Of a stretch of DNA of 64,000 bases, positions 14,814-28,810 are shown piece by piece. The translations under genes and the position numbers were made by a program. The notes beneath the pieces are model-generated. The model was not told where the DNA came from. It was given only the letters and a program-made list of their open reading frames with translations, and made no database searches. The stretch is from Lineus longissimus (taxonomy: Eukaryota > Nemertea > Pilidiophora > Heteronemertea > Lineidae): assembly GCF_910592395.1 (NCBI RefSeq), contig NC_088312.1, positions 3,846,001-3,910,000 on the forward strand, in the 5' to 3' direction. Within the stretch, counting starts at the first letter, position 1. The number at the start of each line of letters is the position of its first letter.

Positions 14814-17800
14814 AAAAAGAAAACACTAACTCTCTCCAGTTTGACAAAAAATCACTGAAGCTATCGTTTCTGAAGCATGCGCAAACCCTTGTAATAACTC
14901 CTCTGAGAATCTTTATATTCTTCCTCTTTATTATCCTTCTCCATAATGTGTTTTCTCTCTAGGGGTATTTGTTTAACAGTTGAGTAGTGTTGGTGCCTTC
15001 CAGGTACCCAGTCCCCACGGACCGCGCTTAAAGGAATCACTAGAGTGAGATTGACAAGCTTTAGCTTGCTGAAGACGTCTCGCTAATAAACTATAATTTA
15101 ATATGTAACGTCATCCCGGGGCCGCCGTGATTATAGGTATTCTTCATAACCCTGTCACCTGATCGGCGTGGATTATGATTCCCAGGATGCCGTAGCGTGG
15201 GGTTTGGGTCCCCACGGTGTGTCATTAGGAATCAATGAGATGGCCACGAGTGGGCGAGCAAAAGGACCTCAGAGTGGTCCGGACACAGGAGTTCCACCAC
15301 CAGTGCCGACAGAGACAATGCCAATGAAGATGGCCGAGTGTCTTTCCATAGGGAAGTGTGCAAAGTCTTTTGGGGCATTGTCTTCATATTCCATGCAACA
15401 ATGCCGAGTACTTTTGGACATCATCGCTCATTGATCTTTTCTCACCTGTCTCACCTCCTGCAGTCAATATGACAAAAGACTGTCTTGATTAGTTCTTAGG
15501 TTTATCTAACTACTGGTTGGAGCGGCTTGGACAGCCACTCGCTGGTGAACCAGGAATAACTGCACATTCTGACACATTATTTTATGATCATTACTTATTT
15601 TTCCAAATCGTCTTCATGAAAGACCAACATTGACTCCTTGCTTGGTTGTGACCATCGTCGACAGTTTAAAAACTTTTGGCCCAATCCCAACTCGATTCAT
15701 GAATGTGCCACTGAAATATAGATCGAAATCTTAACAGCTCATTTTGCCCACAGAAAGTAAATACCTAAACTTCTTCATTCATATCAGCTTTTACAGCCTC
15801 AATATTCAAATAATTTTTGTAAATGCAATTTGGCACATTTTGAACTAGATGACAGTAATTTGCACCTTACCAGAGCCAGTTTTAAAAGTGTTACCAGATC
15901 AGATGGGTAACGACCCCAAGAGTGTGACATTTCCCTCAGATCTCCCTAATCCCAACCCACACACAGTGCTTATTATACCACCCTTACCTTTATTAGGGAC
16001 AAATTGGTCAACAAAAAATGCCGATATCACTCATCTCCCATTGTCAAATTGAAAACGTAAATTTCAAATAATCCTAATTGAAAAAAAACTGTCACTTGAT
16101 ACTGTTGAGCACAATTCTTTGACGGTTCAGGACACTGTCATCAATTTTCATTATTTGAAAATTTAAGTAATTATAACTTTTTCAATGGGACCTCGGCTAT
16201 GATTTGGACATGGACTAGTCTAGACAGGAAGTTAAGAAGTTGTGAAAAATCATTATTCAAAAACTTTTATTCCACAGAGAGGAACATGAAGATGAACAGG
16301 AGGAAGGTAGTTTGTACCATTGAAGTTTAAAGTCAACTGTAAGCCATCGCACAGACAATAACAAATAAACACTTTTCTGTTAATACATTTCCATTGTTTA
16401 ATACATTCCAAATATTCTCTACAAAGTCAACTATTCAAATTAAAGCCTTAATTTATTCATTTCAGGGAAATGATTTCGACCAATTTTGTGTTCTTCATGA
16501 GAATGATATGAGCAGCTTTAGAAATGATAATATAACTCTCCACAAATCTTATGCAAATTAATCCCCAGTTGATGGAAAAGATAAATAATTTGAAAAAAGA
16601 CAATGCGCTCTATGAAATGAAGCATATTCCGCAGTTTTTTTGCTCACGCTTTATTAGCCACTTCCACAGACTGAGGGCGCCAAAGAAAACAAAAGGCTCA
16701 GTGATACCCAAGCGCAACCGAATGTCACGCCGTGGAGACAATGATTGTCAACATTTGAAAAATCGCCTTTTCATGAAATGGGATTTCTATAGAAAATGGA
16801 GTTAGTTATGTTTCTTAAAAGTGGAATATGGAGTCAACATTTCCTCTGGCTGTTGAAAGCAAATGGATCCCAATTTTACAGATACCATTATTTCAAGGTT
16901 CAATACAAGGAATCAATTATTTTTAAGAGTCTAATATTTTTTAAACTATAATGTGCGAGGCCAAACTTTTATGTTTCTTGATATAATATGTTTAAAAGTT
17001 TAAAACATTCCCAATAAAGAAACCACATTGGAATGGGTTGAATTTGTTTAGTAGATAACGTTTTTCTATTATTTCTTCTGAATCCAAGTTTACCTAGTAA
17101 AGAAATAATAAAAAGGTGGTAAAACTACCATTTTCACTTGAATGGTTAAAATTAGTAAAAGAAATTTCGCGTCTAGGTGTTTTTAGGAATGTCCCATCAA
17201 CATCCCTGTCAGGATTAAGCAACATTATCTTTGGAGTAACAGAAGCAATGATCCCCCATTTAGTTTATCAGTAAAAGCCTCACCGACAAAAAACTATTAG
17301 GGGAGATTTTTTATCATAAGTCTACTCGAGACACCATCAACATGACAAAAGGGTTAGTCTGGTGGGTCCCCTGCCGCATGCCGGTAAAATGAGATGCGTA
17401 GGCGGTGGATTGAGACCTTAATGGAGCCATGAGCAGCTCTTAATTAGTTCTCAGCGCGTGAAAAACTTTACGTGTGGAATTCTCGTTTGAGGAAATCTAG
17501 CTGGGTTACGGTGAGAACAATGGGTCAGGGATGGGGTCCCGCTTGCCCTAACAACTTTGTGGTTGTGAGCTTCTTTCCACAGTAGGTGGCTGAGGGAGAC
17601 CAAGCCCTGAACTCAGGAAAAAAAACCTTAAAAAAGACATTTGGTGCTGCCTGAATGGAATTGGTCATGTAATGATCACATTTTTGTATATCTTTTTTAG
17701 GTCGGCTTGCCTGGAGGAAAATCAAAAGGGGAAATTTGAAAGCACTGAATTGATTTCAGCTTTGCAGTCGATTTCTAAAACTAAGTGGCTGAACAATCTC

Positions 17801-18985
17801 AAGTGCCTTTACAATTGAACCTGTCTAGTTTTTGGGTCATGTAATTAGTTTAGTGGGACCTTTATAAAGTCTGTATTGAAAATAACATTAACAGCTTTCA
17901 AATCTCTGATTCGTAGAGCCTTTGTTATACTAAAGAGTTATAGGCCAATGTAGAACATATCCGTTCATCAAGAAATACACCCACAGCAGTGTATTTCAAA
18001 GACAGGATTAAAATCATATCAAAAGAGAGCAGAATAATACATCTTCTTCTCATTTCCATAAAAGCCATTAATAACATTCATGGGGAAGATTTGTTTTTTT
18101 ATATTTATCATATTTCTGCCAGCCTATTCTCGGAGGGCTTTAATTCTGTTGAAGCGTTAAGGAAATAAGAATGGCAATAGACATGTAACGCCACATTGAC
18201 CAAGCAAACTCATCCGCACATTCAGTGAGCAGCGAAAATGGGAGGGCACATCGCTGTCTCATTGAATTATCAGTCATAATGAGGCTGCACGCCATGGACG
18301 ACGACCGGTGATATGTCCGCATACTTCATTACTCCCGTCTTAAAACCATCCTCCGATGATCTTCAAGACACACGGCAACATCGGATAAAATTGCGTGGGT
18401 GTCGACTGGTGTCATAGCCCCGAGGGATGGTGACTTTGGGAATATGATAATATTCCATCTTTTAGAACAAGCAGCTGAGACTGTGTTGCAATTACTCTTG
18501 ATTTTCATCAGCCTTTACACATTGTTATCTGAACCCTGCCAAAATGACACCACCATTTATGAATTCACCTCTGATTGTATAGCTAATCACATCATGAATT
18601 TTGATAAAGAATTGTTGATCCATAATCACGTTAATCCACCGGTTATATAGAACTTTTACGAAAAGGAAGAGTCGTTTTTTCTTCCAATTAAGGAGTCAGG
18701 GATCATTTTCATGGTAAATCAGACTTTTCCGTTCTTAACCCTCTCAGGAGACATGCGGCACTTGTAATTGTGCTTAATGTTTTCCGAGAGATGAGGATAA
18801 CCAGAAGCGCTAGTCCTACCCCAGGGAAACTTTGAAATTAGAAGTAGTTATTGGCTTCTTGGGGAGCGGCAACCTGAAAAGTTTTTGCTCTCAGACGAAA
18901 AGGGGGGCACACCTCATGTGTCAAGACGGGTTTCCACAGAAATATTTCCGGTATTTTCTGGTGCTGGTATTCTAGTGAAGGGAAA

Positions 18986-19061
18986 CTAGTGATTACCGGG
19001 CGAATTGAACCAATGACCTTTTGGTCATGAGGTGGACGCTGTACCAATGCTTCACCAGTGC
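18986..19061 (-). repeat. tRNA-like SINE head, Met-like
   Basis: On the minus strand ATTGGTACAGCG (A-box-like), ACCTCATGACC (CAT anticodon-like loop) and GGTTCAATTCG (B-box) occur in order over about 75 bp. No closed acceptor stem. Confidence 0.42.
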
Positions 19062-21585
19062 TTTTAATGATCATTAAAGCTTTCTATATAAACACAAAGT
19101 CTTTAATGATATGTTATTACATTCAATTCACAATACTTTTTCAATTGGATAGATTGTGAATCAATGACATATTTTTAGTAAAGGATTACCACTGGCCGAG
19201 CCAATTCTGTGAACTTTGAGACCCAAGCTAAACTTATGGTGGCAAAAATACCACAGAGCAAGTTTTCGCAAAGTAACTTCAAACGACGCCTACTAAAATG
19301 GTTAATAAACGCTTCGACTTCACGCAAGCAGCAAAGACTGTGATGACGGGTTCTGATTTCATGATAGAAGGTTTTTGTATCCCTATTATAGCATGAAAAC
19401 ATCACAGTCATTCTGCCATTAAAAACCACTTTGATGTTTGATCGTTAATGTCATAAGGTGCGTGGTAAAAACCAAGACAGCATTGCAGCAATGGTACAAG
19501 CCATTGACCTTTTGAAAGATGCCCTGCCATCAGTTATGCGTTATTTCAAATTGTATACCTGCCTTGTGCCCTCAATAAATGTTCTTTCTGATTATATATG
19601 TACATGTACCTGTTATGTTTTAATACTTCTTCTTAAAGGAACGTTCCTGAAGCTAAGTGCCCAAAAGATACAGACACTTTTCATAGTTTAAAGATAATAT
19701 TACTCAGGGCATTTAAGGTAAACTCCTCAAAAATCTCTTTAAGTACGACAACAGACTTTTGATCCAGACAAATTTGGCAACTTTAAAATTCTAACGCTAG
19801 AGAGAGTTTTTTTTCAAACTGAACCTTCTCTCTGAACAGTATTCCTTTTTTTAAATTGTCAGGTTGGTGACGAGTCCTTTGTCTGAAAACACCTCAAACT
19901 TTTTGAACCGGCCCACCGGTGAGATTAACCCACATTATCATAGCAGCGTGTCTTGTCCCAAATCATCTTTGTTTTTTACTTTTGATTAAAGCCAACCCCT
20001 TTGTAGGTTAATCAAGGGGACCTCGCCTGGCACAATGTGGCGAATTCCCAGACGGATTGAAGACATGCCCATAAAACACTTCCACGATCCCCTGAACAAC
20101 ATTTACATTTTTTTGCACAAAAGCGCGAGCAAATCTCGGTCTTAACAGCGCAGTCAGATTGAACAGTGCATAAAACTAGGCAACATGGGAATTGTAACTA
20201 TATCTTGACAAGACAATGAATTTTATGCCGATATGCGTAATGACACACCTCATTAGGGCCGTGATGACCGTCGCTGGTCCCGGCGACCCAGCAGGGTAAG
20301 ATTGGGCTGATCTTGGTCATTGGGATAACACAGCTCCTCTGGGGGTCGCATGGCTCAAGACAGTAATGAACATGAAAGAAACGGCGGGCAAGGAAGAGAA
20401 AATGATCACGTATGTTCAGGCATGGCAAGCGCACGATCGAATTACGTTCTGCTCCTGAGAAACTTTCATAATCTTCTCCTTTGGGATATGGCAACAACAA
20501 AAGAATCAGGAGGCCATAATTCCAAAGTTTTAAATTTCACTTTTCGTTCGATATTTGACAAATTGAATCAAACATTTTGTTCAATGATATGCTTATAATC
20601 CAACGAAATGGAAAACGTGGAAAAAATGGCCCAACATCACTTCCTGTTTGTAATTGAACGATTCATCTGTTACGATGCAGAATTAATTGGCTTAATAAAT
20701 GCAAACTCAACAAAGCGTTTGTTAATAGTTTAATGGATTGTTATTTCTGAAGAGACACCAATTGCAGATACTTCAGAGAAGGAATCATTGTAACAAGACT
20801 ATAATAATTCTTTTAAAGGATACATGAACTAATTCAATCAAAATGTAACACTGAAACATAATAAATGGTACAAATCATTGAATACCGTATCTGTCCTCCC
20901 TTCTTGTTTACTAACTTAAAAGTGTCAACAGTGTTCTGAATAAGCACTGTGTTATTGTCTGTGATGCATACAAACTACTGACATAGCGTGTACACTAAAG
21001 AACAAGCTTGATTTTTACCAAAATTGTATTGAAATAGTTTCCAAATCTGGATTGATAAGTTTTCTTGAAATTTCCCTGGAGCAAAAGGTTTCTTGTCAGA
21101 TCTTTTAACACATATTGCCAAACAGAACTTACAGTTCCAAACCCATAATCCCTCTTATCCCAGGAAACTTCCAATAAGATGTCAGAAACTCATAAGAGGA
21201 TAACGACGTCCCAATAAGTGACAAGTGCTCGTCAAACCATCTTAGTATTCTCCACGAGCGACATCGCATCTCTACAGAGTGGGCTGCCTCGGTTGGACAC
21301 GACTTCCCCACGAGAAGTTTTTTGGGCAAGCCAATTGGGCAGGCTCTACTTGGTGTAACTACATTTCATATTCCACACAATTTGTTCAGGCGAGACAAAA
21401 AGGTTTTCTTGCTTATTGGGTAAATTCAACTTGACTTCATTTGGTCGTCACCTACACCATTACAGGAGTTAAATTTTAGCTCAGTTCACCACCATGTCTT
21501 TCAAAACTGATCTCTTTCCCAATGCAACTCTTCCTCTCTATCCACTGCAATCTCCATCTGATATTCTTGGCTAAGCCGAATTGAA

Positions 21586-21840
21586 TTCTCCAACTGCTTT
21601 GTTGTAAACCATGTATTGTCTCATTGACATTGTTCGACCAGGCAATCTTCTAACTGACCAGTTGTACCATAACTTCCAAAACTATAACTTTATACTCTGA
21701 TATTCTCAATTCGTCTTTCAACTCATCCATCTCTTCTATTGCAATCTTCAGCAGAAACGATTGGCGTGGCCTAAGGGAAGTTCTCCAATTGCTCGGTTGT
21801 ACACCGTCATCCTCTAATTGGCTCCAGAAGGAGGCCAATT
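21586..21840. repeat. Old tandem duplication, 195-bp period
   Basis: TTCTCCAACTGCTTTGTTGTA at 21586 and TTCTCCAATTGCTCGGTTGTA at 21781 start two diverged copies. The period is 65 codons, and on the minus strand the second copy lies in a 62-residue open frame with a charged EEMDELKDELR stretch. The first copy's matching frame resembles it only weakly. Possibly an eroded coding repeat. Confidence 0.35.
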
Positions 21841-21974
21841 GAGCATGTTAGTATTGGATGAAGGAGGATCAAGTCGTCAACAATGTTAAGGACGTAACTT
21901 CTTTGTACAATACAGCTCATTTTCCATCTTCTTCCTCAGATCTATCGAGTTTGAGACAACCCTGATATCGGCAC

Positions 21975-22001
21975 AATATTGGCCAAGAAATGGCCAATAT
22001 T
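21975..22001. repeat. Short perfect palindrome
   Basis: AATATTGGCCA and TGGCCAATATT, 11-bp perfect inverted arms with a 5-base loop. Confidence 0.7.
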
Positions 22002-22436
22002 CCAGGTACGCCACTTCAGCGGCTCTTCTGAAGTCTATTCTCAGTCCCTCTGATATCTGGGATTTAAAACTGGGCGTTGTGTAACAATTTCAAGAGCGCT
22101 GTTAGCATTTGTTCTCCATTTCCTCAATGCAACAGCCGTCTCATCCTGTCATAGAGGGTCACATGTAGCAACGTTAAGAAACTGAATTCTTGACAAGACA
22201 TTCCTAATAAAGGGAAGAGCAGCAGTTATCAGAAGAGCCCTGTGCCATCTCATTGGGGTAGCCAGTCTGTTTAACCAGAGACATGATCAAATCAGTAACA
22301 GCAATCATGGCAAATAGGAGGGCTCATCCTCCTTGGAGGAGGCCGACATATTCACCAATTAGGCCTATTGATGCGACAGTCCTGGTAAATTATCTCTGAA
22401 GTGGCTTTGGACATGATTTGATTTGCGTTTTCAAGA

Positions 22437-22569
22437 TGATGAGTGGAGAAGTGCGTTGTCCGGTCTCTGTCATGTTAGTGAAGAAACCTGACGATCAAGT
22501 TTGGGTTGGTGTAGATTATCACAAAACTGCCGATTTTTTGCATAAGGCTAGGGTGGCACTGGATTTATG
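22437..22569 (+). pseudogene. Relic of a Ty3/Gypsy-type retrotransposon reverse transcriptase
   Basis: A short frame reads VMLVKKPDDQVWVGVDYHKT, which parallels the conserved VVLVKKKDG..R.CVDYR.LN stretch at the start of the retroelement reverse transcriptase domain. The flanks carry no further recognisable pol sequence or LTRs and the frame soon stops, so this is an old fragment. Identification rests on this one motif. Confidence 0.45.
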
Positions 22570-23128
22570 AATTCACCTGTCACTTGTCACAAGCTGTTCG
22601 TAATTGATTTTAGGCTTGAAAACATGCCATGTCATGACAAGAGGTTGCATTGTGACGTTGTAAGTGATAGGCTGAATCGAAATGCCTCAAATGGATATAT
22701 TTTTACCTTCTCACTGCCTTTCTACTGACTGCCAATCATTCCACAATCAATTGTAAGATTTTTTTAATTTGCAACAAATAATCCAAGCAGTTGTGCCACT
22801 TGTTTACTTCAAATTCCTGATGTCAATGCTAGACAACAAAATGGAATTGAGCACAATGCCATCCACAGCTGTACATCTATCTTTGAAACTATCATGTGCT
22901 GTTTTTTTGGCCGTGGTTTGTTTGGTTTTGTAAAGAGTGATGCACCCGTCTGGCAGCTTCTAGAGATAATGAAGCATGGCCGCATGGATGTGACAAACGC
23001 AACTTTTTCGCCACATGTAAATTACAATATCATGTCACATGAAAGAAACTATAATTGATTCATGAATTTCACCGAAATTGCATTCAACAGAAATATGACA
23101 GATTGAATATGGTGGCAGGGCTTCGGTA

Positions 23129-23222
23129 AGGTTTGAACCAGTGGTAATGAAAATGAACTCATATATAATCCATGGTGGTATTCTAGTTCATTCTAGTCTC
23201 ATTTGATCGCTGCACCATCTGC
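23129..23222 (-). repeat. Weak tRNA-like SINE fragment
   Basis: On the minus strand GATGGTGCAGCGATC (A-box-like) and ACTGGTTCAAACCT (B-box-like) are about 80 bp apart. The distance is long for a tRNA, so this is tentative. Confidence 0.22.
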
Positions 23223-26200
23223 CTGAAAATTTACAGTGTTCATAGTGCTTTAGGAGAAGAAATATGATGTTATTCTTTGTTTTTGTTTTAATGAAGGTAT
23301 TTCAAGAGCAGCAAGACATCTCGGACCAGCCCCACCTTCTCATGTACACTCTAAATTACTTTCATCACTTTTCATAAAACTCAGCGAAGGGATCATTCGG
23401 ACATTCACATTCACCAAGCAAATCTCAAACCTACGCAATTACAAATTGTAAACCCGATACTAACAATTTTCACAGCTACAGTTTCGAGTCTGAAAAGTCA
23501 CAATAACTGCCACATTCAGGTAAAGGAGACACCGTTGTGTATTTGATTAGAGCCTCTGAATTAATGACGAGGCCCTGGCGGTAATTACACAATAAAACCT
23601 GTATACAATCTCAACGAATGGGCAACATTTTCAGAAGCGTAATTTTCACACAATTTTCTTGTCATATGGAGACAAATGATGGGTATTGGCAAACATCTGC
23701 AACAACATTTGACCATTGGATCTGCCCTGAATGTTCCGGCCCCTGAGAGTTTCCACCTTACCAGTTGTTATAATCTTTATATTTGATCTTCGAGTTGTGA
23801 CAAAATTATAGACTCTTGGCAGCCAAATGGCTACATCATAATGGGATGATTGGCCAGGGATGTCCGATTCAGTTATGGGGCAGAGGAGAGGTGGGCGGTA
23901 ATTATTCCGAGTTGGGGTCCTGGGACCAATCGCTGTGGGGAGTGATGATGGGGTCTGCTGTCACGGTTGTGCACTCCTTGTCTCCAGATGGTCACCTCTG
24001 ATCTACAAAAAAATGTTCTGATTCGAGATTGTGACAGAGAGATCAAATCAATCAAGTCCGATTATTTCTGGACATGCCGATGCCAATCGGATAACTGTGT
24101 CGTGGTTGTCTTTGCTCCCGTGACCCATGTCTACCCCAGGAGGCCTATTACTGCCCATTATTTCAGGGTCATAAAAAAGACAGCAGAACCCTTCAAGAAA
24201 GGAAACTGATTGTGACTGATGAATTGCTGTCTTTGATAGAGAAGTGTCATGATTTCTACAAGAAAGGTTGTAACATACACTGAACAAAGAAATGCATCAG
24301 CAATTTAAAAGACAAAATGCAGTTCCAGAATCCCTCCACGAACATCACCATTGCTCACACAGATCTTTTTGCTTCACTGAAGATGCTCTCGAAAACAAAG
24401 GTCGAAATGACGGTTAATTTAGCCGCCGCTGACGTGGTCTAGTGGTCACTTTGAACCGGATTATGGTGTGATTCATGTGGGACGTAATCCTTTTTGATCA
24501 CATCGATCCGTTACTTTCAGGGCGCTGACCACTCATACACTAACCCACTGGGACAGAAGTGGCATCTGTCCATAATAGACAAGAACAGGGAATTGCAAAC
24601 GTTGAGTCCCAGATGACCAGTTCTTGCCACATCTTATTATCTACACACTTGGCGTCTTTTTACGATAGATTTTCTGTAAACCTCAATATCCCATACAGAT
24701 CCAAAGCATCTTGATACCATGGTTAAAGCCCGGTTCCTCAGAAAACGAATTTCAGGAGGACAACAGGGACGGGGACAAATTCCCTGGTCAAAATTACAAA
24801 ATATCTGAATTATAGCAATGCAATATCTATCTTTGAGACTTTGACATCCTGAAGCCCCTCCCCAAGGGAAGGGTTTTGATGAACCTGAATGACTTTGAGA
24901 AAATTCACTCTGATTTTTCAATAAGGCACCTCTCAATTCCTTTGAACAACATGATATGGCCTTATAACACAATCAAGAAAAGACTAAAATCTGCCCGAGG
25001 AACTTACAGATGAAAAGCAGATAAGATAGAAGAGAATTGAAAGTGAGTTAAGAAAACTCTGGTGTTCCATCGAGTATTGATTGCGTCGGAAATCCAAGAC
25101 TTTGGCAGATGGTGTGATCATGTAACTGTCATCATTGATTTTTGTTAATCCGAGACTCCAGGGCCGTGATTCAATCACCGATGTACCATTTCACCAATAG
25201 GGATCAAAAGGGTCTGATTTAAACTGATGGGCAAAACTATTGCTGCTGCATTCCATTGTCTTATGCAACGAAAGAAATTAAACCCACTCTAATGTTTAAT
25301 TTTGTTTGGGTTGGATTACAATGCATTAAATGTCTACCTAAGCGAGCCATCTTTGCAACTGTGAAAATAATATCAGTAATACCAGCATCATAAAATTATC
25401 GTAAACAACAAAATTTTAAAAAATCAGTAACATTTTTTACTTGCTTTCAATTATTTGTGATGATTTCAAACTACTGTGCTACTCATTACTGACAGTCTAA
25501 TTAAGATGATTAATGAGCGTCATATCTGTTCTTGGCCACGGGCAACTCCCAACTAACAATTGGAAACTTTTTATCATTTAAACCCAAGGAACCAAACAAC
25601 AAAATATGCAAATTAAAGAATTTTTATTTACATGCATAAATTTTGTTTCGTGCTCAGGACAGGCGAAGGTCAGCTCAGGAACAATGTGTGTAAAAACAAA
25701 AGAATGGTTCCAAGATGAGAGGTTTGTTTTTAATCGTGTGAAGGCCAACCCTTGTAAGAAGTGGGCGGTTTTTCATCAACATTAATGAAGGCCCTCAGGA
25801 AATGTGTGCAATGACAAACTCTTTCGAAAGCTGTAAAAACGGATAGATCAAAAATTAGCTGGGATTTTCAGGATATACCCCCTTATTTTAGTGGGATGTA
25901 GAAAATTTGGAAGGGCCAGATAATTGTGTCAGGATTAGCCAAAACTGGTGGCAGTCTGCAATCAGGATGGGGCTTTTGTAGAACAGTTGAACTGTTGGGA
26001 AAGGTACCCCCATCCCACATGTTCTATTTCTTCTGAAAATCATTTTCCAGCTAGAAGGGTGGGGAGTGTATCAGTTAAAGGGAAACTGACCCTCTGTTTA
26101 CACGGAGGTCAATTTGGGGTTCCGAAACTTAAGATCCACTAGACCAGAATAATATAAAATTCATGCAATAATCCAAGAAAGTAATGTAGCATTCATTTGA

Positions 26201-27970
26201 AAGTCAAAGACCCATTGTTCTATATTAACTCCAATTATAGCCATTAATTGCTTACAACCCAACGGTGGACTGAAAATGGTTCCGCTGATGAACTGGGCTG
26301 TGGTCGTTATCCCCTGGGGTGAGCATGGTCACTCGGAGTGGCCAGGTTCCCCGGGATCGCTGATAGGTACTCCCCAAAGACGTGGGATCGTTGATTAGAT
26401 CTCAAGGTGTCCATCCCAATCAGTGGTGTTCATCAAGCCGGTCATTTTGTGATGCGCGGCACGGCAAAACTATGACTCGATTTGTGTGAGCAATTTGGAA
26501 GATTTTTTGCCAAATCTGAGAGGACACTTCAGTTTTAGGCCTAAACATGTAAGCTGAAAGGATTCAGGTCATGATCTATTTTTCAACCCAGTCATCAACC
26601 AGAATTCTACATGCCGGCTACATTTCTCATAAGATCACTCCAAGGACTCGTAGACTCATCCCTCGGCTGCACCTGACCCAAAATCACACAAATGGATGCG
26701 TAGGCCATGACAATGTCGACATTTTGGTACAAAAACGTTGCAAGTGCGGTTGTGTGCAGCCACTACAGTAACCCGAACTCGGGTCGGTTGGAGACAGGGC
26801 TTCCCAATCCACACAAGACCCGGAACAATAGGCCAGATTGTGTGTGTGGGTGGGGAACGTGGTTACCAATCTACCATTGGCACACTTCAAAAGGCATACT
26901 AATTAATTCCACTGCCATTGTCCGCTTTTGCTTTTTGACAAGGCGCAATTTTTGTTCTTTATGCGAGATGGGGTCCGGATCAATGCGATCATGGTCCCAG
27001 GATGTGCAAATGCAAACCTGTCACTCAGAAAGTCACAAATGGGAATTATATCAACATGGTTGAGATGCTACTGCCAATAAAAACTATGCAGGGTGCCAAG
27101 GTATCATGGCGCAACAACTGTGAGGCCACTGGACCACAAAATGGCGCAAATCTCAGCAGATCGTGAGCAGGATAATAATAATGTGCACTGGTTCAACGAG
27201 TAGAATTGAGGGGAATAGGCTATTCATGTCTGTTGTTCAATGACTGGCATCTGATTGGAGACATGATACCATGTTCTTGTACAGTATTATGACTTATTGG
27301 AAACTTTACAACGCAAACATCTTTGAGACAATTGAAGATGCTTTGAGCAATAAAGTAGTCAAGGCATACAATGGAAATGGGAATGGAAAATTTGTCTTCT
27401 CAAGAATGTGTGATGTGCATCTGTTTTCTGTCAGTTTTATGAAAAGTAAATTCAAGTCCAAGTTTGCCCTTTCAGTTCATTTCCATTACTAGCCTACTTT
27501 GGGCAAAATAGTTTACCTCAGAAAACATAACCTCATGGCAACGTTGTGCCTTTACTTTTCTGGGCACACGCCACACCACTTCTCATCAACTACGATCTCG
27601 CAGTTCTGATTTGTCAAGTTATCTGGAAATTAGAATTTTAGAGGGGTTTTGAGCGTAGGATGACGACTTAAGGTGAACACTGAAAACATGGTTAAATCGA
27701 AGTTAGAGGAAGCGGTGTTTCAAAGCTAATCCATGGATTATGGTGTCAAGAATAAGATTTTGGTGTGACGCTGAATATCAAGTAAGAGGGTGAGGGTTTT
27801 TGGTGTGTCTGGGATGGTACAGAACAATAGTGGGATGAAGAGCTGCTTGCAGCCATGCTAATTATTTGGGCAAAAACATCATCAAGCAAGTTTGACCTTG
27901 GTTGGATTTCATGATTTTTTATTATCTTGTTAGTACAGGTGGGTTTCACAAAGAACTTGAGTACTGCAGG

Positions 27971-28003
27971 AAAGGTCAAGGTCATCAGCAAAGGTCAAGG
28001 TCA
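27971..28003 (+). promoter_or_regulatory. Two tandem extended nuclear-receptor half-sites
   Basis: TCAAGGTCA occurs at 27976-27984 and again at 27995-28003, each preceded by an overlapping AGGTCA so that AGGTCAAGGTCA appears twice. TCAAGGTCA is the consensus for NR5A/FTZ-F1 and ERR receptors. They lie about 0.8 kb upstream of the start codon at 28811. Use as an enhancer is inference. Confidence 0.4.
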
Positions 28004-28640
28004 ATAGTCATAGTTTCTCCAGCGACATCAATCTTGCATGACCTGTTTTAAAACATTCGTTGGCAGTCAACAAACCATCAAATTAGGAAACAATTCCTTC
28101 CAATAATGAACTTTTTGAGCCTTTATGATACAAATCAAAATGTGGCTAGACTTCTAGTTCAGGCTAAACTTCTACATGATTATGTGTTGTTTCCCCAAGT
28201 CATCTGTATTGTTGATGTTGCGGTATCGTCAGTGTCTTAAGGAAGAACATTCAACCAACACGGCCACGGAAGATGCCAGATTAAGTAATAATATTATGAC
28301 TTGGTAGGTATTTTGTGTGCTTCCCTGTGCTTCCTATCATCTGTCATCAGAATTCAACAGATCAAATAGTAGTAATACTATTTGAGTACAAAAATATATC
28401 TAAGGAAAACAAGCAAGCACTTTATATCAAGAACTTTTTGAAGGAGGGAGGGGGCATGCTTTGCTCTAAAAAATTATATTCACCAAATTTTAATGAAATT
28501 TGCCTTTTTATGGGAGAGACTTGGCCATTGCCAGTATAACCCTGTTGAAGTTTGAAAGCATCTCTATCTTTGATCATTTGTATAACTCTCTTGCATGACA
28601 TTACAGATTAAGACAGGTCATTTACAGAATAACCAATTCG

Positions 28641-28736
28641 AATAGTGATTCTTAAAGAATAGTGAAATCTACAAGACAAGAATACTGGTGATATCAACAC
28701 CAAGAAATAGTGATAATCGACGTCAGGAATAGTGAT
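28641..28736 (+). repeat. Five-fold AATAGTGAT motif in the 5' leader of the 687-residue protein gene
   Basis: AATAGTGAT or close variants start at 28641, 28658, 28681 (with an insertion), 28706 and 28728, spaced 17-25 bp apart, in the 170 bp before the start codon. It may be a degenerate tandem repeat or a set of binding sites. An acceptor-like ATTACAG at 28598-28604 suggests the leader begins in a non-coding exon here. Confidence 0.5.
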
Positions 28737-28810
28737 TTCGAGATTTCATAACGGAATCTGATTTCGGAGAGTTTCATTCGTCGACCAACCAACGGACGCT
28801 GACTCAAGCC

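Larger units (their letters stand above)
10733..27970. other. Gene-poor stretch with repeat relics
   Basis: Contains the SINE-like fragments, the Gypsy-type relic and the 195-bp duplication listed separately. The longest open frame (24637-24972, minus, 111 residues) has no recognisable domain. No gene can be supported; undetected small exons are possible. Confidence 0.55.

Noticed and set aside
24430-24500. Glu-tRNA-like A-box (TGGTCTAGTGGTCA)
   Set aside because: No usable B-box at tRNA distance, so not annotated as a tRNA or SINE.
24637-24972. 111-residue minus-strand open frame
   Set aside because: No motif I can recognise and no clear splice context; chance length is plausible.
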